Positions 27,501 to 36,962 are shown, numbered from the stretch's first letter. The stretch: DNA of 64,000 nt from CAIRDP01 sp037138335 (GCA_037138335.1 JBAXIO010000008.1:1-64000), one strand, 5' to 3'. Numbers and translations are program-made. The notes: a model not told the origin generated them from the letters alone.

Positions 27501-27610
27501 ACGGAATAAAAAACATGAAACTTAGAGCTGCCCAGATCAATTCTGAAATTGAGATCAGATCGATAGCCGGAAATGGAACCCGCATCATACTTAAAGTAAA
27601 CCTCAAATGA
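24545..27610 (+). CDS. Reg-prop sensor histidine kinase (two-component propeller, Y_Y_Y, HisKA_3)
   Basis: A 1021-residue membrane kinase started at ATG 24545. Signal peptide 1-25, then about 14 reg-prop blades (VWIGTDNGLVKFD, IWIGTESGLVRMN, LWIGTRNDGVLRI), forming two seven-bladed propellers to about residue 660. A Y_Y_Y domain (690-765), one TM helix (about 770-795), HisKA_3 (DLHDDVGSTLSSI, phospho-His) and a GHKL ATPase (NNAAKYS, DDGKGFN, NGIKNM) follow. In this class the periplasmic propeller binds polymer-derived ligands. The cognate NarL-type regulator is encoded 100 nt downstream. The nearby secreted proteins may be its targets; that is inference. Confidence 0.92.
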   Translation: MLHRIFQRLFFILLCFCFPVLLLAQNEAMHFSHLTRENGLPSNRTRCVLQDFMGYVWIGTDNGLVKFDGRNLTVFTHDRNDSSTLIDIVINTLLETHDSLLLIGTVDGLSVYNPFTKEFSGYSVYRKGKNHFPVNNIHCFFEDADGSIWIGTESGLVRMNRNPYEYKLFPLNKSEIESDREHACNFVTCIIQDPRNSSKLIVASLGGLLQVDKSTGTISTDYKKNINNGYDIIDLRLDNRRYLWSCGWGKGLNCLDLLTGQWQEFPLDPLKPISIVGITNKSKNELWLATIDHGLGVFNKSDHSFRFYQKIPGDETSLLSNSVIRINNLNNNQDLWVISDIGINILNQRYHSFREIAVPYENTNISEFFRDTLTGHLYIGAIDCKGLFDWDEKIKTWHVFPPKEYPGKYGLSILSMYKDSRSVLWIGSRSGLLYLDRITRKLKLFRTPDGKPIPMKEPWIYTIAEDSRSNLWIGTRNDGVLRIDSSRAQFNHYLHDPRDPNSLIDGSRFSAICSDKYKDIWIASDNGVSIYNPAKDNFRNDLMDSLLKFGVTKRWTNGIIRDSLGRMWIIVDGEGLVKIEMPAKGHYRFKLFNTSNGLNDPTPGRMATDNKGGLWLINYGLLYINPYDESIHLFDEHNGLNSPLSFDESMYIDPENNIYIGGKRKFEIKNIKELEFTPLTIKLLLESFEVNGKNVSTGELSRRDHMLMLRADQNNLLFRYTGICLQDVEHILFRYKMEGYDTSWIMAGNGREARYTNLPPGQYRFVFQVANRGIWLDQESSTRFIIRPFFWKTWWFIALVIIAVAGILFLIYTYRVRELLRLERLRTRIATDLHDDVGSTLSSISILSEILSKQLDNPKSAKIVGTIGANAHKMLEKIDDIIWVVNPSNDKFQNLGLRIREFAIPLFESKNIKHVIRFDRQMNDLQLPMEARRNIYLIAKEAVNNAAKYSECKSMNITFRQEHPGFLMEVSDDGKGFNTDAPTSRNGIKNMKLRAAQINSEIEIRSIAGNGTRIILKVNLK

Positions 27611-27710
27611 ACCAGGCTAAATGCAATCCGCAGTCAAATACCAAGAAACCATATAATCATATAGTTGTAATTACCATTCACAGGTTGTAATATTGCTATT
27701 CAGTAAATCA

Positions 27711-28355
27711 ATGAAAATGAATATCAGGGTTTCCATATATGAAGATAACGACGACCTTCGTGAGAGCCTTTCATACCTGGTGCTTGGAACGGGGACCCTT
27801 GAACTCATGGGCGCATATCCTGATTGTTCAAAGGTTATGGAAAACTGCGTTGTGGCCAAGCCTGACGTCATCCTGATGGACATCGACATGCCTGGCATTT
27901 CAGGAATTGAAGCGACGGCGATGATCAAAGCGACTTTCCCGGAAATCAATATCCTGATCCTTACCATTTTTGAAGATAAAAGCAAGGTATTTGACGCTCT
28001 TTGTGCCGGCGCAACCGGGTATATGCTGAAGAAATCCTCTGCCGTGGAGATTATAGAAGCCATTGGAGAGCTTCATAACGGGGGTTCACCCATGACCGGA
28101 GAAATTGCAAGAAAAGTTTTTGAATTTTTTGCAAGTCCCTCCATTTCGAAAAACAACGATTATGCACTCTCGTCCCGGGAGCTGGACATCCTGAAATGCC
28201 TCGTTGAAGGCGACAGTTACAAAATGATTGCCGATAATTGCTGCATTTCCATAGGCACCGTTCGTTTCCACATCAATAACATCTATAAAAAGCTTCACGT
28301 CAATTCCAAGTCGGAAGTCGTCATCAAAGCGATGAAAGAGCGGCTGGTGAGGTAA
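27711..28355 (+). CDS. NarL/FixJ-family response regulator
   Basis: A 214-residue regulator. The receiver domain occupies residues 1-120 (YEDNDD acidic pair, phospho-Asp in ILMDIDMPGISG, Lys in LKKSS), and a LuxR-type HTH occupies 145-210 (LSSRELDILKCLVEGDSYKM, recognition helix ISIGTVRFHINNIYKKL). It binds DNA when phosphorylated, very likely by the reg-prop kinase directly upstream. ATG 27711 is used; TTG 27693 and ATG 27717 are alternatives. Confidence 0.92.
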   Translation: MKMNIRVSIYEDNDDLRESLSYLVLGTGTLELMGAYPDCSKVMENCVVAKPDVILMDIDMPGISGIEATAMIKATFPEINILILTIFEDKSKVFDALCAGATGYMLKKSSAVEIIEAIGELHNGGSPMTGEIARKVFEFFASPSISKNNDYALSSRELDILKCLVEGDSYKMIADNCCISIGTVRFHINNIYKKLHVNSKSEVVIKAMKERLVR

Positions 28356-28387
28356 CCACAAACCCTTACACTACCTGGTATCCCCCC

Positions 28388-28441
28388 GATAAAACAATAT
28401 GTTTATCCGGTTGTACCTGTTTTCTTTCATGACTAATTTTG
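28388..28441 (+). promoter_or_regulatory. Promoter Q2, near copy of the 20227-20279 promoter
   Basis: GATAAAACAATATGTTTATC with -33 TTG at 28411-28413, 20 bp and TAATTTTG at 28434-28441. The dyad AACAATATGTT and all spacings equal those of the 20227-20279 promoter, while the DNA between the elements differs. This suggests a shared regulator rather than a recent duplication. Confidence 0.65.
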
Positions 28442-28463
28442 ATCAAATCATTTACTAAATGAC

Positions 28464-31400
28464 ATGGTCATGAATATGAAAAAAACTCTTCTCCTTTCCG
28501 CATTTTTACTTCTCAACGTAATTGCCGGTGCCACGGTAGTGAAAACGGTTGGAAGCAGCGGGGATTATGCCACCCTGAAACAGGCATTTGACGCCATCAA
28601 TTCGGGCTCGATCGCAGGGGAGATCCAGCTGAATATCATTTCAGATGTAACCGATAACAATTCTGCCATGCTCAATGCTTCCGGAACAGGATCTTCTTTG
28701 TATACCTCAGTGGTCGTAATGCCCACAGGGAGCCCTTCTTCAGGTCACTGGACCCTGACCGCAAGCATTGACGCCGCTGTCATTGACCTTGCCGGCGCCA
28801 AAAATGTGACTGTTGACGGGCGCCTCGATGGCGCAGGCTCTGACCAGAACCTTTATCTTGTCAACAATGCCGCAACGTTCATGGGAGTTGGAATCCTCCT
28901 TCGTGACAATGCAATTTACAACACTGTGGAATATTGCCATATTGCATGCAACAATACGACTTCAACGGGAGCCATCTATTTTGGAACGGGCCTGTCTTCA
29001 TCCCAGGGCAATTCCCATAATGTCATCGACCATTGTGACATCACACATACTGTATCGGGGACCCTTTATGAAGGAATCGCGTCTGAAAATTCATGGAATC
29101 ACAGGAACACGATAAAAAACTGTGCTATCTACGACTGGATGTCGGAAGGGATCAAACTGAACCCGAATTGCGGGGACGGCTGGATCATAGGAGGTTCGGG
29201 CGAGGGCAACAGCTTTTACCAGACCGCATCGTTTTCATCACCTGATGCACATTATGCGATCAAAGCAACAGAAGGCGACAGTCTCGCGATCACAGGGAAT
29301 TATATCGGGGGGGGGAATCCAGGTTGCGGGATTCCTGTTTGGACCAATACCAATACGTCTTCCCAGTCATACGGGATCTATGTTTCGGGGAGCAGCTCTC
29401 AAAAATGTTACATCAATTCGAATATGATCCGCAAAATGAATCTGTCGGGCACAGGATTCACCTGTATTGAAGCATACGGCTGCAAGTCATACATCGGGAC
29501 CGACGGGGCAAATTATATTGGAGGAGGGGAATCTTCAAACGATATCATCATGCTGGGTTCGGGGCCGTTGACGGGGATCCATGCATGGGGTGATGCCGGT
29601 GCACCCGATATCCATATTTCATCCAACCAGGTACAATCCCTGAAGATCAATAATACATCAAATTCATCAGTGCTTACAGGGATTTCGATAAGCAGTACAC
29701 TAACAGGAAATACGATTGAGCTTTCGGGCAACACAGTTCAGAAACTGAACTCCAACGGGAGCGCCGACGGGCCGGCTATCATAGGTATTGGGATCTCAGC
29801 AAGTTCCGCTATTATTAATGTGTCGGAAAATGTCATTGCCCAGTTCACCGGATCAAATGGAGGAAGCCATTATACCTGGGTCGAAGGAATCAACCTTGAC
29901 GCCGATAACAGCACATTTACCGTTTCAAAGAATCAGGTTACTGATTTTTCCATCAACAGCCTGGGTTCCGGGACTCTCCCCGAAATGGACGGGATCAGGA
30001 TCGTTTATAAAAATGGAACAATTACCGCTTCCAATAACATGATAGCCCTTTCGAACGGGACAAACAACAATAACATTCACATTTACGGTATCCGCGACAG
30101 GGGGATCTCAGGCACAGGAAGCGGTGACCATAAGTACTTTTTCAATTCAATCTATATCGGAGGAACCAGCTCAGGAACGGGGATTACGTCCTGTTTCATG
30201 CGTGAGAACGATTTTCCCGTTACGCTGGTCAACAATATATTTTTCAATAACCGGGTGAGTTCCGTAACCCAGAACCTGGCCGTGGTCGTGAATTCGAATT
30301 CCAACACATATCTTTCAAGCAACCATAATGACCTGTATGCCAAAAACACAAGTACCGTGGGTTCGGTGAACGGAGGCAGTTCACAGTTGACATTATCGGG
30401 CTGGCAGGGAGCGTTCTCCCCTATCATGGATGCCGCTTCGTTAAGCGTGAATCCGAATTTCGACTCAGAGACAAATCTTCGCATTACATCGAATGCCCTT
30501 CTGGATAATACAGGGGTAGGATTTACCGGAATCACCGATGACATAGACGGCAACAGCCGCAGCCTTACTCCTGATCCCGGCATCAATGAATTTGCATATA
30601 CTTCATATACCGTGGGTACGGCGGGACATTTCCATTCCCTTAAACATGCTTTTGACCGCATCAACGACGGGACTGTTACGGGGTATATTCATCTTTCCAT
30701 TATTTCCAACATCACCAATGATACCCTTGCAACGCTGAACGCCAGCGGAACAGGAGCTTCCTCCTATTCCTTTATTCTCATCCAGCCAGGGGGAAGCCTT
30801 ACCTCCCCTTCCAGATGGACCTATCAATCAGGAAACCTTACCGGGCCCATGATCATTTTAAACGGCGCAGGCAATGTGACTATTGACGGGAGGATCCCCG
30901 GTGAAACGAGCGGAATAAATCTGTTGATGAGAACCTTCGATTATGACAATGATAAAGGTGAGGTGATTCGTTTCCAGAACGGGGCGAATACGAATACGAT
31001 CAGGAATTGTGCTATTCAAGCAAATAACGGAGCATACAACGGCGCAATTCATTTCGGGAGTTCCGGCAGCAGTCCGACAGGGAACAGCAATAACACCATA
31101 GATAATTGTGAGATCTCCTATGTCACCACACAACTTAAGAATGCAATTTGTACCGACTCCCTGGAACATAAAAGCATTCAAAACTCCATAATAAACTGCA
31201 GAATATACAACTGGTCTGAACACGGGGTATTTATTTCAAGGCCAACAATACCGGGACAGGGATGGATTGATTATGGCAATGATAACTGGATGGTCTCGGG
31301 AAACAGTTTTTACAGGACAGCGGTTGGCATACCTGACGGAGGGACCGCCATTGAACTGCAAAAAGGAAACTGGCATAATATCACCAACAATTTCATTGGC

Positions 31401-32873
31401 GGAGCAGAGACCGGTGCACTTGGAAGCAGCTCGGGGATATCAGGGGGGATCAAGGTTATGGGCACAAGCAGCACATCGGTAAGCCAGCCTGATAATATCG
31501 ACGGGAATATAATCCGCAGGATCAGCACGGGTACTTTCAGAGGTATCAGCGTTCTTGACCAGAATGTAAATATAGGTCTTTATTCCGGGAATAAGATTGG
31601 TGACAGTCTGCTGGTTGAAACGATCACCTGCAGCGGAACGGCCTCCTACGGGATATATGTCCTTAACCACCTCGACCATGTGATCAATATCTGCAACAAT
31701 ATGATCGCCAACATTACCGTTTCGGCTTTTGGTACAGGCGACGACCTCGTCGGAATAGGCACCATCCGCAACGGTAGCGCATCTTATCTCGGTTGTAATG
31801 GTCAGATATTCAACAACAGGATCTTTCTGCTTAAAGACATTTCCCCTGAATATATCTACCACGGTATATACTATCCTGCCCAGCCCGGTGTTTTCGGGAT
31901 ACAGGTTAAGGGCAGGAACCTTGTCGTGAAGGATAATAAGATCTATAAGTTCGGGTGCCTGGTACCCTATTACGAGGGAGTGGTTGATACGGTCACTGGC
32001 ATCTGGTCCGATACTCACAGTGCCGGGGGGGCCGACAGCTGCACGTTCTATAATAATGAGGTTTCGCTTGGCTACATCACCTCCGACTGTTTGCATGAGA
32101 CTTTTTGTGGTTTCTATGATGCTTCCCAGGCAGGCGTCAAGAATAAATATTACTTCAATTCAGTGTATATCGACGATGGCGGGACAGGTAACCTCACATC
32201 AACCTATTGCTTTCTCAGAAAAGGAGGGGCAGTGATGAATATCTTCAACAATATCTTCGTCAATAAAAGGCTATGGGGAGGCACCCCTTCAGCTGCAGGG
32301 AATTTTGCGATCGGCTTATGCAGCGTGTCGAATTTCATCAGCAATCATAATGATCTTTATGCAGCTGATCCCAACCGTATAGGCACTGTTCAGTGTGGTA
32401 CAACCCATCTCAACCTGAAGAACTGGCAATTTTCATTTTCACCCAGGCAGGATGAGCTTTCAGTTTCGGTGAACCCGGATTTCATTTCGGTGAACGATCT
32501 GCATTGCACCGGGCCCGAAGCCCTGGATGACCTTGGGGTTTGCATCCCGGGGATCAGCGACGACATTGATGGAAACGCGAGGCTCAATCCCCCCGATGTC
32601 GGGGTCAACGACTTCCTTGCAAAAACATATAAAACATGGCTTGGCATTACTAATCCTAACTGGGACGATGCAACCAACTGGTCTCCAGGCGGAGTTCCTG
32701 CAGCTACCAATAATGTGCGACTGAACCCGGGAATAAATTTCAGTCCGGTCATCCGTAATGACGGGGCGACCTGTAAAGATCTGCTGATTCAACCTGGTAC
32801 CATTCTCACCATTAATCCGGGAAAAACATTCGATGTGAAAGGAGTAACGATACTGGTTAAATACTGTCCATAA
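28464..32873 (+). CDS. Large right-handed beta-helix surface protein, two tandem halves
   Basis: A 1469-residue exported protein (signal peptide to IAGA). Two homologous halves can be aligned by eye: residues about 28-700 begin TVVKTVGSSGDYATLKQAF, and residues about 715-1390 begin YTVGTAGHFHSLKHAF. Both carry dozens of parallel beta-helix coils (NTVEYCHIACN, NVIDHCDI, NTIKNCAIYD patterns) and end with the same DDIDGNSR/DDIDGNAR block. The last 70 residues (WDDATNWSPGGVP ...) start another beta module that stops abruptly, and no T9SS tail is seen. It may be an adhesin or a polysaccharide-active protein; catalytic residues are not evident. Confidence 0.8.
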   Translation: MVMNMKKTLLLSAFLLLNVIAGATVVKTVGSSGDYATLKQAFDAINSGSIAGEIQLNIISDVTDNNSAMLNASGTGSSLYTSVVVMPTGSPSSGHWTLTASIDAAVIDLAGAKNVTVDGRLDGAGSDQNLYLVNNAATFMGVGILLRDNAIYNTVEYCHIACNNTTSTGAIYFGTGLSSSQGNSHNVIDHCDITHTVSGTLYEGIASENSWNHRNTIKNCAIYDWMSEGIKLNPNCGDGWIIGGSGEGNSFYQTASFSSPDAHYAIKATEGDSLAITGNYIGGGNPGCGIPVWTNTNTSSQSYGIYVSGSSSQKCYINSNMIRKMNLSGTGFTCIEAYGCKSYIGTDGANYIGGGESSNDIIMLGSGPLTGIHAWGDAGAPDIHISSNQVQSLKINNTSNSSVLTGISISSTLTGNTIELSGNTVQKLNSNGSADGPAIIGIGISASSAIINVSENVIAQFTGSNGGSHYTWVEGINLDADNSTFTVSKNQVTDFSINSLGSGTLPEMDGIRIVYKNGTITASNNMIALSNGTNNNNIHIYGIRDRGISGTGSGDHKYFFNSIYIGGTSSGTGITSCFMRENDFPVTLVNNIFFNNRVSSVTQNLAVVVNSNSNTYLSSNHNDLYAKNTSTVGSVNGGSSQLTLSGWQGAFSPIMDAASLSVNPNFDSETNLRITSNALLDNTGVGFTGITDDIDGNSRSLTPDPGINEFAYTSYTVGTAGHFHSLKHAFDRINDGTVTGYIHLSIISNITNDTLATLNASGTGASSYSFILIQPGGSLTSPSRWTYQSGNLTGPMIILNGAGNVTIDGRIPGETSGINLLMRTFDYDNDKGEVIRFQNGANTNTIRNCAIQANNGAYNGAIHFGSSGSSPTGNSNNTIDNCEISYVTTQLKNAICTDSLEHKSIQNSIINCRIYNWSEHGVFISRPTIPGQGWIDYGNDNWMVSGNSFYRTAVGIPDGGTAIELQKGNWHNITNNFIGGAETGALGSSSGISGGIKVMGTSSTSVSQPDNIDGNIIRRISTGTFRGISVLDQNVNIGLYSGNKIGDSLLVETITCSGTASYGIYVLNHLDHVINICNNMIANITVSAFGTGDDLVGIGTIRNGSASYLGCNGQIFNNRIFLLKDISPEYIYHGIYYPAQPGVFGIQVKGRNLVVKDNKIYKFGCLVPYYEGVVDTVTGIWSDTHSAGGADSCTFYNNEVSLGYITSDCLHETFCGFYDASQAGVKNKYYFNSVYIDDGGTGNLTSTYCFLRKGGAVMNIFNNIFVNKRLWGGTPSAAGNFAIGLCSVSNFISNHNDLYAADPNRIGTVQCGTTHLNLKNWQFSFSPRQDELSVSVNPDFISVNDLHCTGPEALDDLGVCIPGISDDIDGNARLNPPDVGVNDFLAKTYKTWLGITNPNWDDATNWSPGGVPAATNNVRLNPGINFSPVIRNDGATCKDLLIQPGTILTINPGKTFDVKGVTILVKYCP

Positions 32874-32914
32874 GCCTTTTCCGGACCCGGATACTGGATT
32901 CTTGTTTATTATCG

Positions 32915-32922
32915 TACCTTTG
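32915..32922 (+). promoter_or_regulatory. -7 box of the cold-shock gene
   Basis: TACCTTTG followed by C matches the Bacteroidota -7 consensus. The ATG at 32954 is 31 nt downstream. A clear -33 TTG at standard distance is not visible; CTG at 32894-32896 is the nearest match. Confidence 0.5.
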
Positions 32923-32953
32923 CAACTCAATTGAAATCCTTAAACAAACATTA

Positions 32954-33400
32954 ATGGCGAGTTCACAAGAAACATTCAGTAAAAGGGAAAAAGAAAAAAA
33001 ACGTTTAAAAAAACGCGTTGACAAACAACAGAAACTTGCTGAACGTAAGGCAAACTCGCCAGGCGGCGGGCTTGACAACATGATCGCCTATGTTGATGAA
33101 AACGGACGGATCACCGATACTCCTCCTGATCCCGCCCACAGAAAGAAAATCAATCCCGAGAGCATACAGATAGGCGTCCCCAAGAGGGAAGTAGAAGAGG
33201 CCAATGCAATACGCAAAGGCAAGGTTGAATTTTTCAACGCTTCAAAAGGCTTCGGTTTTATAAAAGATTCTGAGAACCAGGAGAAATACTTTGTCCACGT
33301 GAACAATGTGAGCGAAGAGATCAAGGAAGGCGATACTGTCATTTTTGAGACAGAGCGCAGCTTTAAAGGCATGAATGCTGTAAGGGTCAAGAAAGGATAA
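32954..33400 (+). CDS. Cold-shock-domain protein with basic N-terminal extension
   Basis: A 148-residue nucleic-acid-binding protein. The CSD is at residues 84-147, with RNP1 GKVEFFNASKGFGFI and RNP2-like KYFVHVNNV. The first 80 residues are a long, strongly basic helix (KREKEKKRLKKRVDKQQKL) and a flexible linker, a form common in Bacteroidota cold-shock proteins and absent from the 70-residue CspA type. It likely acts as an RNA chaperone. It is a single gene, with convergent kinase genes downstream. Confidence 0.92.
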   Translation: MASSQETFSKREKEKKRLKKRVDKQQKLAERKANSPGGGLDNMIAYVDENGRITDTPPDPAHRKKINPESIQIGVPKREVEEANAIRKGKVEFFNASKGFGFIKDSENQEKYFVHVNNVSEEIKEGDTVIFETERSFKGMNAVRVKKG

Positions 33401-33447
33401 GGTGCCCGGGCCCCTTTACGGATACCCGGCCGTCATCCTGTTGTATA

Positions 33448-35733
33448 TCAGCTCCTGAAATGTTTTTTTAATATCCCCATCAATTCTTCGGTATCGATTG
33501 GCTTTGAAATATAGTCATTGCATCCCGACTCCAATGCTCTTTCTTTGTCACCTACAAGACCATAAGCAGTCTGTGCAATAATGACCACATCCTTATTAAA
33601 TTGACGGATCAGGCGTGTGGCCTCATATCCGCTGATTATGGGGAGCCTGATATCCATCAGGATAAGATCAATGTCAGGGTTGTTACGGCATATTTCAACT
33701 GCTTCCTGGCCCGATTTGGCCTTTAACAACTCCTTACTGAATAATTTAACAGCCACTTTCAGGAATAATGCCGATGCTTCATCATCTTCTACAATCAGTA
33801 CTTTAAGGTTCTGCACCGGGCCTGTTTCTCCCTCATTTAAAACCAGAAAAGCAGCCTCTGATGATCCCAGGATATCAACTTTGTAAGGTATCGTGAAATA
33901 AAAGACCGATCCTTTTCCTTCCTGGCTTTCAACCCAGATCTTTCCGTCAAGCATTTCAACGTAGGCCCTGGTGATCGACAGGCCCAGACCTGCTCCGTCA
34001 ATCGCCTGTTTGTTGGAAATATCGGCCTGGATAAAGCGTTCAAATATGGCCTCGTGCCTGTGACTTTGAATCCCGATACCAGTGTCTTTCACAAAAAATT
34101 CAAGGATCCCATTTTTCTTTTTATAGCCAAAGACAATGGTACCTTCATTGGTATATTTAATCGCATTTTTAACAAGGTTGGTCAGGATCGCATAGATCTT
34201 CTCCTGATCGGTCCTGATCACGGCATCTTCAGAAGGCAGGTCCATTTCTATATGGAGATGTATCCCTTTCCGTTCTGCCTCGGGCTTGAAGAATGTATAT
34301 ACATATTCGATCTGATCATTGATGTTTGCATCGGAAATTGAAACCTCCATCTGGCCTGATTCAATTTTTGAAATATCAATAATATTGTTGATGATATTAA
34401 GCATGCGGGCGCCGCTTTTTTCGATGATTTGAATATACTCCTGCTGTTCTTCCCCTGTTAGTTTTGGTTCCTTGAGCAGTTTGGAAAAACCCAGGATCCC
34501 ATTCATCGGCGTCCTGATCTCATGGCTCATGTTTGCAAGAAAGGCTGATTTCAGGCGGTCGCTCTCTTCAGCTTTTTCCTTTGACTTGAGGAGTTCCTGC
34601 TCCACGAGTTTTCTTTCAGTGATATCATGTGTAACCCCGACAATACCGGTTATTTTACCATGCATGTCAAAAAAAGGAACCTTTGAAACCAGTATCCATT
34701 TCATCTTCCCGTCCCTGTCGGTCAGGAAGCCTTCAGCATTCAGAACCGGGTTCCCTGTAGTCAGAACTGACTTATCTTCCTCCCAGAAAAGGGAAGCCTC
34801 ATTAAAATTATAAAGGTCAAAATCGGTCTTGCCAATGATCTCGGTTTCAGAATTTACTCCTGCAAACTGTATTTCCTTGGGATTGGCCAATATCTTTCTT
34901 CCGGTGAAGTCCTTAACATAAACCGCATCGGGGATGAGGTCAATGATCGTCCGGAAAAGCGTACGCTCATTATTCAGTGTTTCCTCTGCCTGTTTGCGGT
35001 CAGTTATATCACGAACAACAAAAAGAATGCTTACCGGGTTGCCCTGGTGATCAAATAAGACTGTTGAATTAATGTCAATATAACACCTGCTTTTGTCTTT
35101 TTTAACCGCAAGATATTCACTGAGCCTTATATCGCTCTTCCCTGAGAGCAGTTTGCGGATATTGTCGATTAACAGAGGGTGATTTGAAGGATCAATGAAC
35201 TCCAAAAGGGAACTGCCAATGTATTTATCCAGTTCGTCAACCGAATAGCCATACAAGGTCGCCAGTTTTTCTGATATCAGCTGGATTTTACCATCAGGCG
35301 AAATCATTCCGATACCATCAGGAGAAGCAGAGATGATGGCTTCCCATTTCCGGTTGCTTTCCTGGAGGTCTTCTTCCGCCTGCTTTCGCTCTTCAATTAA
35401 TTTTATCAGTGATTTGAACAGATGGGAGGGATCATCATTACTGTCGGTGACCCCGTTTTGTCCGGGAGGATTAAGTGCATTGATGGCTTCCTTTATCCTG
35501 TTTAATGTTTCCTTCCGGGTCTCTGCATCATTCTTGTGTTTTAAAAATGCATCACGAAGCTCCTGTGAACTTAGTTCAATGGAATTCTGAAGCAGCCCGG
35601 CATCATCTTCATAATTATTGTACGTCTCGCTTATATCCTGAATAATTCCTTTAAGCTCATCAGGGATGTTGTCTGATGATCCGAAGCGCCTTTTTAACTG
35701 GCGTTGAAGCAGTTTATTCAAATTATTTTCCAA
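33448..35733 (-). CDS. Hybrid histidine kinase, PAS-PAS-HisKA-HATPase-REC
   Basis: A cytoplasmic 761-residue kinase. The helical N-terminus (1-120) is followed by two PAS domains (about 128-245 and 255-375), HisKA (NMSHEIRTPMNGILGF, about 392-460), a GHKL ATPase (NLVKNAIKYTN, DTGIGIQS, GAGLGLS) and a receiver (LMDIRLPIISG, KPID). It has no membrane segment, so it would sense an internal signal or one delivered by a partner. The FIST protein encoded 10 nt upstream is the obvious candidate. No transcription-factor gene is adjacent. Confidence 0.92.
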   Translation of the reverse strand: MENNLNKLLQRQLKRRFGSSDNIPDELKGIIQDISETYNNYEDDAGLLQNSIELSSQELRDAFLKHKNDAETRKETLNRIKEAINALNPPGQNGVTDSNDDPSHLFKSLIKLIEERKQAEEDLQESNRKWEAIISASPDGIGMISPDGKIQLISEKLATLYGYSVDELDKYIGSSLLEFIDPSNHPLLIDNIRKLLSGKSDIRLSEYLAVKKDKSRCYIDINSTVLFDHQGNPVSILFVVRDITDRKQAEETLNNERTLFRTIIDLIPDAVYVKDFTGRKILANPKEIQFAGVNSETEIIGKTDFDLYNFNEASLFWEEDKSVLTTGNPVLNAEGFLTDRDGKMKWILVSKVPFFDMHGKITGIVGVTHDITERKLVEQELLKSKEKAEESDRLKSAFLANMSHEIRTPMNGILGFSKLLKEPKLTGEEQQEYIQIIEKSGARMLNIINNIIDISKIESGQMEVSISDANINDQIEYVYTFFKPEAERKGIHLHIEMDLPSEDAVIRTDQEKIYAILTNLVKNAIKYTNEGTIVFGYKKKNGILEFFVKDTGIGIQSHRHEAIFERFIQADISNKQAIDGAGLGLSITRAYVEMLDGKIWVESQEGKGSVFYFTIPYKVDILGSSEAAFLVLNEGETGPVQNLKVLIVEDDEASALFLKVAVKLFSKELLKAKSGQEAVEICRNNPDIDLILMDIRLPIISGYEATRLIRQFNKDVVIIAQTAYGLVGDKERALESGCNDYISKPIDTEELMGILKKHFRS

Positions 35734-35743
35734 ATCGGAGGAA

Positions 35744-36886
35744 TTAATTTTCCTTGAAAGCAGTGATCGTCATAGTTTGATTATGCAGTTCACAATGGTT
35801 CAAAAACGGTTTTGTGGGACAAATTTCCCCATAAGAGTAGAAGCCTGTTAAAACTGTTGTATCTCCGGTCACCTCACGCACACGTTCAAGTTCTTCTTCC
35901 ACTCTCAGTTTTAATACAAGTTTACGGCCTACACAACTGATCAATATAGCCAGGTCAGGAGTCAGGTTTCTGAGGCTTATCTTCATCATTTCGGCTGCCC
36001 CGTTAGCCCCATCCAGCAATCGTTCAAAGTTCGCCTTCATCAGGCGCACATATTCTCCCTGGGGAATATCCCCGGCAAAAACCATGCTCCCGTCAGCTTC
36101 GTTAACCGACAAGACGGTGCGTACAAGAGCTGTTTCAGATCCCTGCATGCGGAGGCTGAGGGGAAACAGCAGGGCCGAAGCGGGGAGATCAGCTGCATGG
36201 CTGCCAAGGTAACGTTTATAAAGTTCCAGGGCCGGGAGTCCGTCCAGTTCATACAGGATATTTCCTTTTGACCTGGTAACCTCCCGGTCAACACCAAACG
36301 AATCCCATCCTCCCATTGATCCGTATCCTACACTTAAATCCTTACCATAGAAACCTATGGCAAGGATAAGGTTTTTCCGGCCGATATTGTTGTGAACAAT
36401 TACAGTTTCGTTAAAGTTGGCCTGGTCCCCTGCCAAACCTCCTGTAACCGGGATCCTTTCACCCAGACGTTTATTAAGCCCTTTTGTTAGTTCGCTTCCG
36501 TTTATATTCAGGCCGTCCGACAGGATCATGACATGCACCAGATGTTCCTTGTCGAGCCGGTCTGCCAGTTTTTCCCCGATCATGAAGCTGTCATCCATCG
36601 AACCGATTTGTTCTGCTGCAATTTCGACAACAGTCTTTTCAAACCACACTGCCGTGCAAACAATGCTGTTATTAAAGACCTCTTCCTGGCAGATCTCTCC
36701 GGAAGTAGAACAACCGATGATCTGAGCTTCAGGGTATTCCTTTTTTACATGATCAATATGAAGCTGTTCTTTAAGGAGGTCTTTATTGCCAAACAGGAAA
36801 ACAAGGCCGGCCGACTTACCAAGTGCGCTCTTGCTTTTTCTTACCCATCCCTTTTCTTCTGAAAATACGCTCTGCTCTGTTTTCAT
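35744..36886 (-). CDS. FIST sensor-domain protein (FIST_N plus FIST_C)
   Basis: A 380-residue protein with the FIST N-terminal domain (GCSTSGEI, LSDGLNINGSEL, VTGGLAGDQ) and the FIST C domain (about 215-365; SCVGRKLVLKLRVEEELERV, GFYSYGEICP). FIST domains are proposed to bind small ligands such as amino acids and usually occur upstream of, or fused to, kinases and cyclases. Here the gene is 10 nt before a PAS-PAS hybrid kinase, and the two are clearly one operon. ATG 36886 is chosen over TTG 36895. Confidence 0.92.
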   Translation of the reverse strand: MKTEQSVFSEEKGWVRKSKSALGKSAGLVFLFGNKDLLKEQLHIDHVKKEYPEAQIIGCSTSGEICQEEVFNNSIVCTAVWFEKTVVEIAAEQIGSMDDSFMIGEKLADRLDKEHLVHVMILSDGLNINGSELTKGLNKRLGERIPVTGGLAGDQANFNETVIVHNNIGRKNLILAIGFYGKDLSVGYGSMGGWDSFGVDREVTRSKGNILYELDGLPALELYKRYLGSHAADLPASALLFPLSLRMQGSETALVRTVLSVNEADGSMVFAGDIPQGEYVRLMKANFERLLDGANGAAEMMKISLRNLTPDLAILISCVGRKLVLKLRVEEELERVREVTGDTTVLTGFYSYGEICPTKPFLNHCELHNQTMTITAFKEN

Positions 36887-36962
36887 ATTGAACAATTTTT
36901 CTGAAACCGAAAAAACCCATCCTCAAAGTTAAAGAGATGTTTGCCAAACAACAAGATATTTT

